A stretch of DNA of 7,968 bases from CAZRNB01 sp964601355 (GCA_964601355.1 CAZRNB010000130.1:1-7968); one strand, 5' to 3'; shown: positions 1 to 6,345, counted from the first letter of the stretch. Numbers and translations are program-made. The notes: generated by a model from the letters alone, not told the origin.

Positions 1-20
1 ACAGCCTTTCATGGGATTAC
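1..20. repeat. Left copy of a 20-bp perfect inverted repeat
   Basis: The first 20 bases are the exact reverse complement of 7914-7933. Matching stops at base 21. On the left the repeat could extend beyond the window edge. A 20-base perfect match is very unlikely by chance in 8 kb, so the two copies share an origin. The right copy runs straight on from a TAGTCTCG tandem repeat (7899-7914), which suggests a dispersed intergenic repeat family and not the ends of a defined transposon. No transposase or integrase lies between the copies. Confidence 0.8.
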
Positions 21-31
21 AAATCATATAT

Positions 32-116
32 TGCCCGTCGCCGCTTCGGCGACGGCTAAACATTTCAAAATCCGTGTTAATCCGTGAAATCCGTGGTTTA
101 TACTGCCCGTCGCCGC
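32..116. repeat. GC-rich palindrome (35-55) and its half copy (104-116)
   Basis: Bases 35-43 and 47-55 form a perfect 9-bp stem with a 3-base loop (CCGTCGCCG / CGGCGACGG). The 13-mer TGCCCGTCGCCGC at 32-44 recurs at 104-116, but there the matching right arm is missing. The word GGCTAAACA follows the first palindrome (54-62) and also ends the next hairpin (146-154). No T-run follows on either strand, so this is better read as a dispersed palindromic repeat than as a terminator. Confidence 0.6.
69..95. repeat. Short tandem repeat, AATCCGTG x3
   Basis: AATCCGTG occurs at 69-76, 79-86 and 88-95, giving a degenerate 9-10-base periodicity. Similar AATCCGTG/AATCTGTG strings are familiar to me from intergenic DNA of many environmental bacterial genomes. 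It is non-coding and I see no regulatory role. Confidence 0.65.
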
Positions 117-126
117 ATTATATTGA

Positions 127-169
127 CCGGCACTATAAAAGTGCCGGCTAAACAAAAAAATGTTTAGCC
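127..169. repeat. Two overlapping hairpins before the terminator
   Basis: CCGGCAC (127-133) pairs perfectly with GTGCCGG (141-147) around a TATAAAA loop. GGCTAAACA (146-154) pairs perfectly with TGTTTAGCC (161-169) around an A-rich loop. The second hairpin shares two bases with the first and two with the terminator stem that starts at 168, so neighbouring stems cannot all form fully. The arrangement resembles a set of competing structures, but no upstream gene is visible to be controlled by it. Confidence 0.6.
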
Positions 170-193
170 CCGCCATTCATGGCGGGGTTTTTT
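168..193 (+). terminator. Strong rho-independent terminator
   Basis: CCCCGCCA (168-175) and TGGCGGGG (180-187) form a perfect GC-rich stem with a four-base loop, followed directly by six T residues (188-193). It would end transcription of a + strand gene lying left of the window. An A-rich stretch at 154-160 on the other side could let a related structure work on the - strand, but no - strand gene is visible nearby. Confidence 0.85.
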
Positions 194-387
194 ATAGCGC
201 ATTTTATTGCGTAACCATTTTAGCGAAACTTCAATCAAAAACGATGGTAGTCGAAAACAAAAATCTGAATTTTGAAAATTTTTTTTATTCCTTTACTGCC
301 GGTCGCTTACGCTCCCGGCCACGTCCTTAAATTCATGAATTTTTGCATCAAACGAGCATGTTCAGCCTAATTATGGGGGGAGAAAAA

Positions 388-440
388 ATTCAAAAATCAA
401 AATGTAAAATGCAAAATTACAATGCAAATTTCAAAATTAG
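388..440. repeat. Degenerate heptameric tandem repeat (ATTCAAA type)
   Basis: Seven consecutive units of seven bases (one of six) end in CAAA, TAAA or ACA. Examples are ATTCAAA at 388, AATCAAA at 395, ATGTAAA at 402, ATGCAAA at 409 and 422, and TTTCAAA at 429. The spacing is strict while the sequence drifts. This is the same style of seven-base periodicity as the array inside the PolA coding region (2082-2157), with a different unit. There are no spacers, so it is not a CRISPR array. Confidence 0.7.
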
Positions 441-495
441 CCTCATTTTGACCTAAATCTCCAAATACATAGCCATTGATAACCTACAAATCACC

Positions 496-502
496 GGAGG
501 GG
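496..502 (+). promoter_or_regulatory. Shine-Dalgarno-like GGAGGGG without a nearby ATG
   Basis: The best ribosome-binding sequence upstream of the HNH-AP2 module lies about 46 bases before ATG549, too far to serve it. The frame is open from 483 onward and has ATT codons at 504 and 507 but no ATG, GTG or TTG before 549. Either translation starts at an unusual ATT codon, or this is a leftover from a disrupted start, or a chance purine run. Confidence 0.25.
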
Positions 503-548
503 AATTATTCAGATTGTCATAAAGATTCCGGTCTGGATTGACCAATTC

Positions 549-1217
549 ATGGTTCTTCCTGTGCTTTTATATCGGCGATTTCGTTATGGCTATTCCTTCC
601 ACCGAATACCACTGACACGGGGCAAATACGCCATTGTCGATCCCGACGATTTCTTACATCTATCGAAGGAGAAATGGTGCGCTTCCAGAAATAGAGGAAT
701 ATTCTATGCCGTCCGAGGTGTAAAAGGCAGTAATGGAAAACAGCGTAATATTCCTATGCACCGATTAATACTCAAGGTCCCTCACAACATGTTTGTGGAC
801 CATATTAATCGCAACGGCCTGGACAATAGAAAGGCAAATCTGCGGCCGGCCACTCACGCTCAAAACAGTTGTAATCGTGCCAAACGCGGCAACCGAACCT
901 ACGCCTCGAAGTATAAGGGCGTAACCTCACGCTCCAACAGCAAAACCTATCAGGCAAATATCAGAGTCAATGGCCATCCCATATCTCTTGGCTCATTTGA
1001 CGATGAGGTAAAGGCAGCTAAAGCCTACGACCGAGCCGCCAAAAAATACCACCGCGAATTCGCTGTTCTGAACTTCCCACATGAAACCACTCGTTCCAAC
1101 AGGCGTTATAGAATTGTTGATGTATTGATGCAGTTTATCTCTTTTATTTCCCCAAGGTTCATAGAATTACCAGCCGTCCCCTTGACAGCACAGCCCGCAA
1201 TAAATAAAGTGGAGCCA
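549..1217 (+). other. HNH endonuclease-AP2 module within the polA frame
   Basis: Residues 1-223 of the long frame. Residues 70-110 carry an HNH_3-like signature: H71, then VDHINRNGLDNRKANLRPAT with D84/H85 and N93, then a THAQN segment. These are the expected metal-binding and catalytic residues of small HNH nucleases. Residues 120-177 (KYKGV...LGSFDDEVKAAKAYDRAAKKY...AVLNF) form an AP2/ERF DNA-binding domain. Free-standing HNH-AP2 proteins are homing-endonuclease-like, and I recall them as multicopy in Planctomycetota, often with an aromatic and basic leader like residues 8-16 here. Such proteins usually end soon after the AP2 domain; here no stop codon intervenes before PolA. It may be a separate gene that lost its stop, or a real fusion. 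Confidence 0.8.
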
Positions 1218-3947
1218 ATGGCTAAAACGCTCTACATAATTGACGGCCACGCACATATTTATGCCGCTTACTTTGCTCCGATGCGGCAGCGATTAACCAG
1301 TCCAGCCGGCGAGCCGACCAAAGCCACATATATCTTCACCACAGCTATCGCAGGACTTATCCAGCGCAGAAAGCCTGATATGTTAGCCGTGGCAATGGAC
1401 AGCATTGGTCCTACTTTCAGAAACGAAATGTATCCGGAGTATAAAGCCAATCGTCCGCCGATGCCGGATGATATGCCGGCTCAAATCAGACGAATCGAAC
1501 AAATCCTGGAAGCGATGAACATTCCCGTATTACGACTGAATGGCTTCGAGGCTGATGACGTGATCGGCACATTATCCAAAAAAGCCTCCGCTGATGGTTA
1601 CGATTGTTTTATTTGCTCAGGCGACAAAGATGTCCTTCAATTGCTCGATGAGCATATCAGCACTTTCGACATCAAGACCGATACCAGCATGGATGCCACA
1701 GGGATGGTACAGCAGATGGGAATTAAACCTGAGCAGTTTATTGATTGTCTCGCTTTACAGGGTGACGCGTCAGACAATGTCCCCGGCATACCGGATGTTG
1801 GCCCAAAAACCGCTTTGGACTGGATTGGCAAGTATGGCTCAATTGAAAATATTTATAAGCACATTGATGAGATAAAAGGCAAACGCGGCGAAAACCTTCA
1901 AAAGTTCAAAGAGCAACTCACTTTGAGCAAGGAACTGGTGACTATTGATTGCGACGTCCCTCTGAATATAGATTACAACGCTCTGGCCGTGAAGGAATTT
2001 GACAAAGAAAAGCTCACCGGAATTTTTACCGAACTTGGTTTTAATCGTCTTTTAACTCAGCTCGGCCTGACTGGCGATTCGTCATGCGCAATGCGTGATG
2101 CGTATGTCGTACAACAAAATCGCAATACGCAATACGATATACGCAATACGAGACACGATTATAAGCTGATAGATTCGCAGGAGAAATTCGAAAAGTTTGT
2201 CACTGAGCTTAAAGAACAGAAAATATTTGCCATCGATACCGAAACCACCTCGATTCAGCCGATGCGGGCGGAGCTTGTGAGCATCAATTTTTCATGGAAA
2301 GAGCGAACCGGTTTTTATCTTCCCGTGAGAGCACCGATGGGTTCAAAGCATCTTGATATTAACGCAGTCCGTCGCGAGCTGGCGCCAATATTGGCGGATG
2401 AAAATGTAAAAAAGGTCGGCCAAAATATCAAGTATGATACGCTTGTGCTGCAAAACGCAGGGATGCCCTTAAAAGGGATTTACTTTGACACGATGGTTGC
2501 TTCTTATTGTCTCGACCCTGAGCGCGGAAGCCATTCATTAGACCAAATGGCGTTGGACTTTCTCAATTACCAGAGCATTCCCATTTCCGCACTGATAGGT
2601 AAAGGCAAAAACCAGCTTACCTTTGATATGGTGGACACAACCACAGCCTGTGAATACGCTGCTGAAGATGCCGACATAACATGGCAGCTTTACCTTTATC
2701 TTAAAAAACGCCTCGAAGCGGAACCGATGCTCGAAAAATTATTTTACGATGTAGAAATGCCTTTAGTCTCGGTTTTGGCTGCAATGGAGCACAACGGCGT
2801 CTCGCTCGACACGAAGCTTTTGCGGAGGATGTCCGGCGAGATCAATGAAACACTCAAGACGGTGGCCGAGCGGATTTACGAGCAGGCAGGCACAGTATTT
2901 AATATTGATTCTCCAAAGCAGCTTGCAGAGATTCTTTTTGATAGGCTCAAGCTAAAATCCATTCGCGTTGGCAAAGCTGGCAGAAGCACGGACGCAGCGG
3001 TGCTCGAAGAGCTTTCTGGAGAGCATCCTATAATCGAGCTAATCCTTCAATATCGCATGTTAAATAAACTACGGAGCACTTATGTCGAAAAACTCGGCTC
3101 ATTAATCAACGCACGAACTGGACGTGTACACACATCGTTCAACCAGACCGTCACCGCGACGGGCCGGCTAAGCTCCAGCGACCCAAATTTACAGAATATC
3201 CCGATCCGGACCGAGCTCGGCAGCAAGGTTCGCTCAGCTTTCATCCCAAAAGATAAAGATGGCTGCATATTAAGCGCGGACTATTCACAAGTTGAGCTCC
3301 GGTTGCTGTCGGATTTTTCAAAAGACCAAGCTCTAACGGCTGCTTTTGCTGCTGATCAGGACATTCACCGCTTCGTTGCTTCGCAGATTTTTAATGTGCC
3401 GCTTGAGCAGGTGACAAGCGAAATGCGGTCACGCTGCAAAGCTGTCAATTTCGGCATTATCTATGGACAAGGCGCCTTCGGACTGTCACGCTCGATAGGG
3501 ATAAGCCAGACCGAGGCCAAAAAATTTATTGACGATTATTTTGCCCGCTATAAATCAATCCGTAAATTTATGGACGATTGTATTGCACGGGCAAAACGCA
3601 CCGGCTACGCCGAGACTATTTTGCACCGCCGTCGGAATATCCAGAATTTATCCGCTAAAAACGCCGGCAAACGCTCACAAGCTGAACGGCTCGCTATAAA
3701 TACCGTGATTCAGGGTTCGGCAGCAGATTTGATAAAAGTGTCCATGGTATCCATTCAGCAGAAAATTGAGAAAGAGCATCTGCCTGTAAAAATGCTGCTC
3801 CAAGTTCATGATGAGCTCGTTTTTGAGCTGCCAGCCGCTGAGGCCGAAAAACATGCAGTCTGGATACGCAAAGATATGACCGAGGCGATAAAGCTCGATG
3901 TCCCTTTAAAAGTTGATATTAACTTCGGCCCAACATGGCTTAAATAA
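549..3947 (+). CDS. polA: DNA polymerase I with an in-frame N-terminal HNH-AP2 module
   Basis: One open frame of 1132 residues. From Met224 onward (909 residues, the usual PolA length) it is a full DNA polymerase I, which acts in Okazaki-fragment processing and repair synthesis. The 5' nuclease domain has D232, D284, the EADD box (334-337), the GDKD box (358-361) and a GDASDNVPG loop (405-413). The proofreading domain keeps D563/E565, D630 and the Y703xxxD707 pair, so it should be active. The polymerase has D911 in motif A, R960/K964/F968/Y972 in motif B and HDE (1087-1089) in motif C; F968 is the usual dideoxynucleotide-discriminating residue. Motif A continues SDFS, where E. coli has AHLS. 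Residues 1-178 are an HNH-AP2 module and 179-223 an undistinguished junction. ATG549 lacks a good ribosome binding site and PolA homology begins at Met224 (base 1218), so PolA may also or only be made from there. A repeat-derived segment fills the linker at residues 513-538. No terminator follows. Confidence 0.93.
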   Translation: MVLPVLLYRRFRYGYSFHRIPLTRGKYAIVDPDDFLHLSKEKWCASRNRGIFYAVRGVKGSNGKQRNIPMHRLILKVPHNMFVDHINRNGLDNRKANLRPATHAQNSCNRAKRGNRTYASKYKGVTSRSNSKTYQANIRVNGHPISLGSFDDEVKAAKAYDRAAKKYHREFAVLNFPHETTRSNRRYRIVDVLMQFISFISPRFIELPAVPLTAQPAINKVEPMAKTLYIIDGHAHIYAAYFAPMRQRLTSPAGEPTKATYIFTTAIAGLIQRRKPDMLAVAMDSIGPTFRNEMYPEYKANRPPMPDDMPAQIRRIEQILEAMNIPVLRLNGFEADDVIGTLSKKASADGYDCFICSGDKDVLQLLDEHISTFDIKTDTSMDATGMVQQMGIKPEQFIDCLALQGDASDNVPGIPDVGPKTALDWIGKYGSIENIYKHIDEIKGKRGENLQKFKEQLTLSKELVTIDCDVPLNIDYNALAVKEFDKEKLTGIFTELGFNRLLTQLGLTGDSSCAMRDAYVVQQNRNTQYDIRNTRHDYKLIDSQEKFEKFVTELKEQKIFAIDTETTSIQPMRAELVSINFSWKERTGFYLPVRAPMGSKHLDINAVRRELAPILADENVKKVGQNIKYDTLVLQNAGMPLKGIYFDTMVASYCLDPERGSHSLDQMALDFLNYQSIPISALIGKGKNQLTFDMVDTTTACEYAAEDADITWQLYLYLKKRLEAEPMLEKLFYDVEMPLVSVLAAMEHNGVSLDTKLLRRMSGEINETLKTVAERIYEQAGTVFNIDSPKQLAEILFDRLKLKSIRVGKAGRSTDAAVLEELSGEHPIIELILQYRMLNKLRSTYVEKLGSLINARTGRVHTSFNQTVTATGRLSSSDPNLQNIPIRTELGSKVRSAFIPKDKDGCILSADYSQVELRLLSDFSKDQALTAAFAADQDIHRFVASQIFNVPLEQVTSEMRSRCKAVNFGIIYGQGAFGLSRSIGISQTEAKKFIDDYFARYKSIRKFMDDCIARAKRTGYAETILHRRRNIQNLSAKNAGKRSQAERLAINTVIQGSAADLIKVSMVSIQQKIEKEHLPVKMLLQVHDELVFELPAAEAEKHAVWIRKDMTEAIKLDVPLKVDINFGPTWLK
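1182..1217 (+). promoter_or_regulatory. Possible internal polA promoter and ribosome binding site
   Basis: A perfect -35 hexamer TTGACA (1182-1187) is followed, after exactly 17 bases, by TAAAGT (1205-1210), which matches four of six -10 positions. GGAG (1211-1214) then lies three bases before ATG1218, a short spacing. If the promoter is real its transcript would begin at about the ATG, making the message leaderless and the GGAG irrelevant, so the two signals compete as explanations. Both lie in the junction between AP2 and PolA and suggest this was once an ordinary upstream region. Confidence 0.35.
2082..2157. repeat. Heptameric repeat array inside the PolA linker
   Basis: Consecutive seven-base units read TCATGCG (2082), CAATGCG (2089), TGATGCG (2096) and TATGTCG (2103). 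After a 13-base interruption follow CAATACG at 2123, 2130 and 2144, with ATATACG at 2137 and AGACACG at 2151. The array encodes residues 513-538, a polar stretch rich in Asn, Arg, Gln and Asp, placed exactly between the 5' nuclease domain and the proofreading domain. Its length keeps the frame. It looks like an intergenic repeat captured by the coding sequence at a tolerant site. Confidence 0.75.
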
Positions 3948-3985
3948 AACACTTAGGTTTATTGCTGAGAATAATCTGAAATAGC

Positions 3986-4034
3986 TGGTATAATTGATTC
4001 ATAATGCTAATTCCGATCTGTTCTTTTTAGGAGG
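3986..4034 (+). promoter_or_regulatory. Extended -10 promoter and ribosome binding site of the GLUG gene
   Basis: TGG followed by a perfect TATAAT (3986-3994) makes an extended -10 element; the -35 region (TGAGAA at 3966-3971, 17-base spacer) is weak, as is common with extended -10 promoters. AGGAGG (4029-4034) lies nine bases before ATG4044 and fixes that start. The promoter lies just after the end of polA, so the GLUG gene is probably transcribed on its own. Confidence 0.65.
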
Positions 4035-4043
4035 AGAAAAAGA

Positions 4044-5300
4044 ATGTGCAATTTAAGCAAGGCTTTTCTAATACCGTCGCTTGTATTTTCTATATTCTGC
4101 TTTTCCGCCTTGCCGACCCAGGCAAAGTATGGCGGCGGCAGCGGGACAGCGGAAGACCCATATCTGATCAAAACGGCTGAGCAAATGAATACAATCGGCG
4201 CTAATCCTTCCGACTGGGACAAACACTTTAAGCAAATGGAAAATATTGATTTGAGGAGCTTCACAGCCGCAACCTTCAACATCATCGGCAAATGGACAGC
4301 CTGGGGAGCGATTGAAAATCAATCGTTTTCCGGCGTCTTCGACGGCAATGGAAAAACAATCTCGAACCTTAGCTACACATCATCAACCAGAAACGGTGTC
4401 GCCCTTTTTACGTACGTCAGAGGACGCATTGAGAACCTCGGATTAGTCAATCCCAGGGTTGTTGCACAAGGATCGAACGTTGCCTCATTAGTCGGCTACC
4501 TCGATGAAGGAAGAATCACTAACTGCTACGCTAAAGATATCGATGTCTTTGGCGGCATATATGTTGGCGGACTGGTGGGAACAAACGATGGGACTATTGC
4601 CAGTTGCTATACAAGCGGCCGTGTTTGGGGTGACGCGTACGCAGGCGGATTGACGGGATTGCTCGGCGACGGCTTAGTGACCAATTGCTACTCCACGGCT
4701 GCTGTTTCCGGCAACGAAAACGTCGGAGGCCTTGTGGGCATTACCGATCACGAATTTAGCACAATCAGCGACAGCTACGCCATCGGCGATGTCACAGGGA
4801 ACATCTATGTTGGTGGACTTGCAGGACAATTTGTGCGCGGCGCAGCCGCCAAATGCTATTCGGCAGGCAAAATCACTGCAAATCAATACGCCGGCGGTTT
4901 TGTGGGATACAAAAGAATCCTGGTAATGGTCTGGAATTGTTTCTGGGATGTTCAGGCCAGCGGCCAAACAACCAGCGCCGACGGCACAGGCAAAACGACA
5001 GCCCAGATGCAGACAGCAAGTACATTCAGCAATTCCGGGTGGGATTTTTTCAGCAATTGGACCATTTGTGAAGGGATGAATTATCCCATCTTGCTGTGGC
5101 AGATTCCTATTGGCGACTTTCGCTGTCCGGATGGCGTGAATATGATTGACTTTGCCTGGTTTGCACAGCGTTGGCGGCAGAACAATTGTACGCCGGCCAA
5201 TTCTTTTTGCAGCGGTATGGACCTTAATCAGTCCGGCTCGGTGAACTTCTTTGACCTTGCTGTCTTCGCCGACCACTGGCTGGAAGGCGTCACTCATTAA
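4044..5300 (+). CDS. Secreted GLUG-repeat protein with C-terminal dockerin-like module
   Basis: 418 residues. The N-terminus has a Sec signal peptide: short polar start, hydrophobic core at about 8-22, and likely cleavage after TQA (residues 25-27). A YGGGSGTAEDPYLI segment (29-42) opens the mature protein, a start I associate with planctomycete exported proteins. Residues 145 to about 290 contain five or six GLUG-type repeats of the form VGGLVG...I..CY..G.V, about 25-28 residues each, expected to form a right-handed beta-solenoid. Residues 361-415 resemble a type I dockerin: a degenerate first half (PDGVNMIDFAWFAQRW) and a second half with an intact calcium loop (DLNQSGSVNFFDL, 393-405). Such proteins act outside the cytoplasm, possibly in adhesion, polysaccharide binding or assembly of surface complexes; the exact ligand is unknown. 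Six cysteines in the final 120 residues may form disulfides. There is no clear terminator downstream. Confidence 0.9.
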   Translation: MCNLSKAFLIPSLVFSIFCFSALPTQAKYGGGSGTAEDPYLIKTAEQMNTIGANPSDWDKHFKQMENIDLRSFTAATFNIIGKWTAWGAIENQSFSGVFDGNGKTISNLSYTSSTRNGVALFTYVRGRIENLGLVNPRVVAQGSNVASLVGYLDEGRITNCYAKDIDVFGGIYVGGLVGTNDGTIASCYTSGRVWGDAYAGGLTGLLGDGLVTNCYSTAAVSGNENVGGLVGITDHEFSTISDSYAIGDVTGNIYVGGLAGQFVRGAAAKCYSAGKITANQYAGGFVGYKRILVMVWNCFWDVQASGQTTSADGTGKTTAQMQTASTFSNSGWDFFSNWTICEGMNYPILLWQIPIGDFRCPDGVNMIDFAWFAQRWRQNNCTPANSFCSGMDLNQSGSVNFFDLAVFADHWLEGVTH

Positions 5301-5365
5301 CAAAGATATGCAGGGAACAAATATTTAGCCCTGGAGTTTATCCGCCGTTAGGAGAAATTTTGTTT

Positions 5366-5430
5366 ACTTGTGCTCTTGTGACTTGTGCCCTTATGCCCTT
5401 TTTATCTTATGCCTTATGCTCTTTTGCCCC
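5366..5430. repeat. Degenerate tandem repeat, CTTGTG / CTTATGC type
   Basis: A pyrimidine-rich stretch between genes is built of units of about seven or eight bases: CTTGTG at 5367, 5375 and 5382, CTTATGC at 5389, 5405 and 5412, and diverged versions between and after these. It directly precedes a promoter-like segment (5430-5508). It encodes nothing credible and belongs to the same class of short drifting tandem repeats seen at 388-440 and 2082-2157. Confidence 0.6.
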
Positions 5431-5508
5431 TGAGACTTTTTGCTTGAAAATCGCTCGCCAGTAGTATAAATTATCTGCTAATAAGTGGGCACACCTTTGA
5501 TTTATGTC
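5430..5508 (+). promoter_or_regulatory. Promoter-like segment, copy A of an ~80-bp diverged repeat
   Basis: TTGAAA (5444-5449) and TATAAA (5465-5470), 15 bases apart, resemble a -35/-10 pair; the register TAAATT at 5467 gives a 17-base spacer. The whole segment, from CTGAGA to GCACACCTTTGATTTAT, aligns with 6346-6427. This is the most likely promoter of the gene at 5559, leaving an untranslated leader of roughly 80 bases. Confidence 0.5.
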
Positions 5509-5558
5509 TGTACTGTAATTGGGCATGTTAATTTTTGGCGTAAGGATAGCTGGCATTT

Positions 5559-5915
5559 ATGGAAAACGCATCATTCATAACAACTAAAGATGGAGATGAC
5601 CTTATTGTTTCTTTTGCCATACCTTTCAATGAGGATTTAGATGTTAAGAGTCTAACTCTCCTTCGTACGCCGAAATATGAGTTTATTCTGGACGAATCCG
5701 AGCGTGGCGTTAAGGTTTCTTTCGATGATTTTTCTTACGTGGAGAATGAGCTTCTAAAGCAGGTGGAAATCGAAGGCGATATGGTGAATATTACCACGAG
5801 CTATCGAACCTATACTGTCAGCATAAAAGAAGTGGATGAGGCGGAGATTGCCGAGGCCAAGAGGATCCTCAATAAAATGAATTTCGATAGGCGATTTAAG
5901 CTCAAGATTGTCTAA
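5559..5915 (+). CDS. Small acidic protein of unknown function
   Basis: 118 residues; I do not recognise a family. It starts with alternating polar and hydrophobic residues that suggest beta strands (SFITTKDGDDLIVSFAIPF), continues with LTLLRTPKYEFIL and VKVSFDDF, and ends with a charged helix (about 93-108, EVDEAEIAEAKRILNKM) followed by a basic tail. There is no signal peptide or membrane segment, so it is probably a soluble cytoplasmic beta-rich protein. AAGGA (5542-5546) lies 12 bases before ATG5559, a long but usable spacing. Regular coding texture, an open frame without rare codons in runs, and a promoter-like segment at 5430-5508 support it as a real gene. It stands alone; the next gene begins 700 bases later. 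Confidence 0.75.
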   Translation: MENASFITTKDGDDLIVSFAIPFNEDLDVKSLTLLRTPKYEFILDESERGVKVSFDDFSYVENELLKQVEIEGDMVNITTSYRTYTVSIKEVDEAEIAEAKRILNKMNFDRRFKLKIV

Positions 5916-6160
5916 ATTGGATTTTTCACAGCCACAGAGGCCATAGAGATTTATATTGTTTATCCCTGCAATTTGCACGTATTTATTGAAGCCTTCTCGT
6001 ATGGTCTTTATTGCTTCTTATTTGAGTGTTTCCGGCACATCGAAGTACGGCTGGTCCCTCTTTGTCACCTCGACCGAGGCCGAATGGCCGAGTGGACTCG
6101 TCAGGGCGGAGCCTGCCGTAGCCTGAGAGGTCTGCCTTCAAAGCAGATTCTTCCGCTTCG

Positions 6161-6235
6161 CCCCTGTTTCTGTCTTCGCCTGCCTCTGCGTCTCTCGACG
6201 CAAGTCGAGGCAGCAGGACAGAAGACACGGGGGCT
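6161..6235. repeat. Large imperfect palindrome with a GCAA-capped core
   Basis: The left arm around 6161-6187 (CCCCTG...CTGTCTTC...TGCCTC) is roughly complementary to the right arm around 6207-6235 (GAGGCAGCAGGACAG...CGGGGG), with small bulges. At the centre CTCGAC (6194-6199) and GTCGAG (6204-6209) form a perfect stem capped by the stable tetraloop GCAA. No T-run follows; a cruciform or structured RNA repeat is more likely than a terminator. Confidence 0.5.
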
Positions 6236-6345
6236 TCGGTCGGAATGACATTGGGTTTCTATTCGCGAGTGATGTGAGTTTTGCCCATCCATTCTCTGCA
6301 TCAGCGTTGCTGCGAAGGATGAACAATCTCGACACGCAACCTGTT

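Larger units (their letters stand above)
200..548. other. Gene-free, AT-rich leader region upstream of 549
   Basis: No credible ORF is present. The region has a T-run (280s), a small GC island with GCCGG (298-302) pairing to CCGGC (315-319), a heptameric tandem repeat (388-440) and a purine-rich GGAGGGG at 496-502. A TTGACC lies at 448-453, but no -10-like box sits at a normal distance, so I do not call a promoter for the downstream frame. Confidence 0.6.

Noticed and set aside
388..440. CRISPR-like array
   Set aside because: The repeat units are only seven bases, drift in sequence and have no spacers; no cas genes are present.
549..1217. Intein or intron-encoded nuclease within polA
   Set aside because: The HNH module sits before the PolA start and not inside a conserved PolA motif. 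I see no intein N-terminal Cys/Ser block or C-terminal His-Asn, and the PolA sequence is continuous, so no splicing is required.
4674..5303. 209-residue open frame on the - strand
   Set aside because: It lies entirely antisense to the GLUG/dockerin gene, whose signal peptide, repeats and ribosome binding site are clear. The antisense frame has no start signal and no recognisable motif.
5311..5333. Terminator after the GLUG gene (CAGGG / CCCTG)
   Set aside because: Only a five-base stem with a 13-base loop and no T-run, too weak to call.
6080..6150. Possible serine tRNA (GGCCGAGTGGA-like D-arm text)
   Set aside because: No acceptor stem, anticodon stem or T-arm GTTCGAATC could be fitted around it; the resemblance is limited to a short string.
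5973..6248. 91-residue + strand frame and overlapping - strand frames in the same interval
   Set aside because: They translate GC-rich palindromic repeat DNA, giving Arg/Cys/Leu-rich sequence with no ribosome binding site; the frames exist because the repeats lack stop codons.
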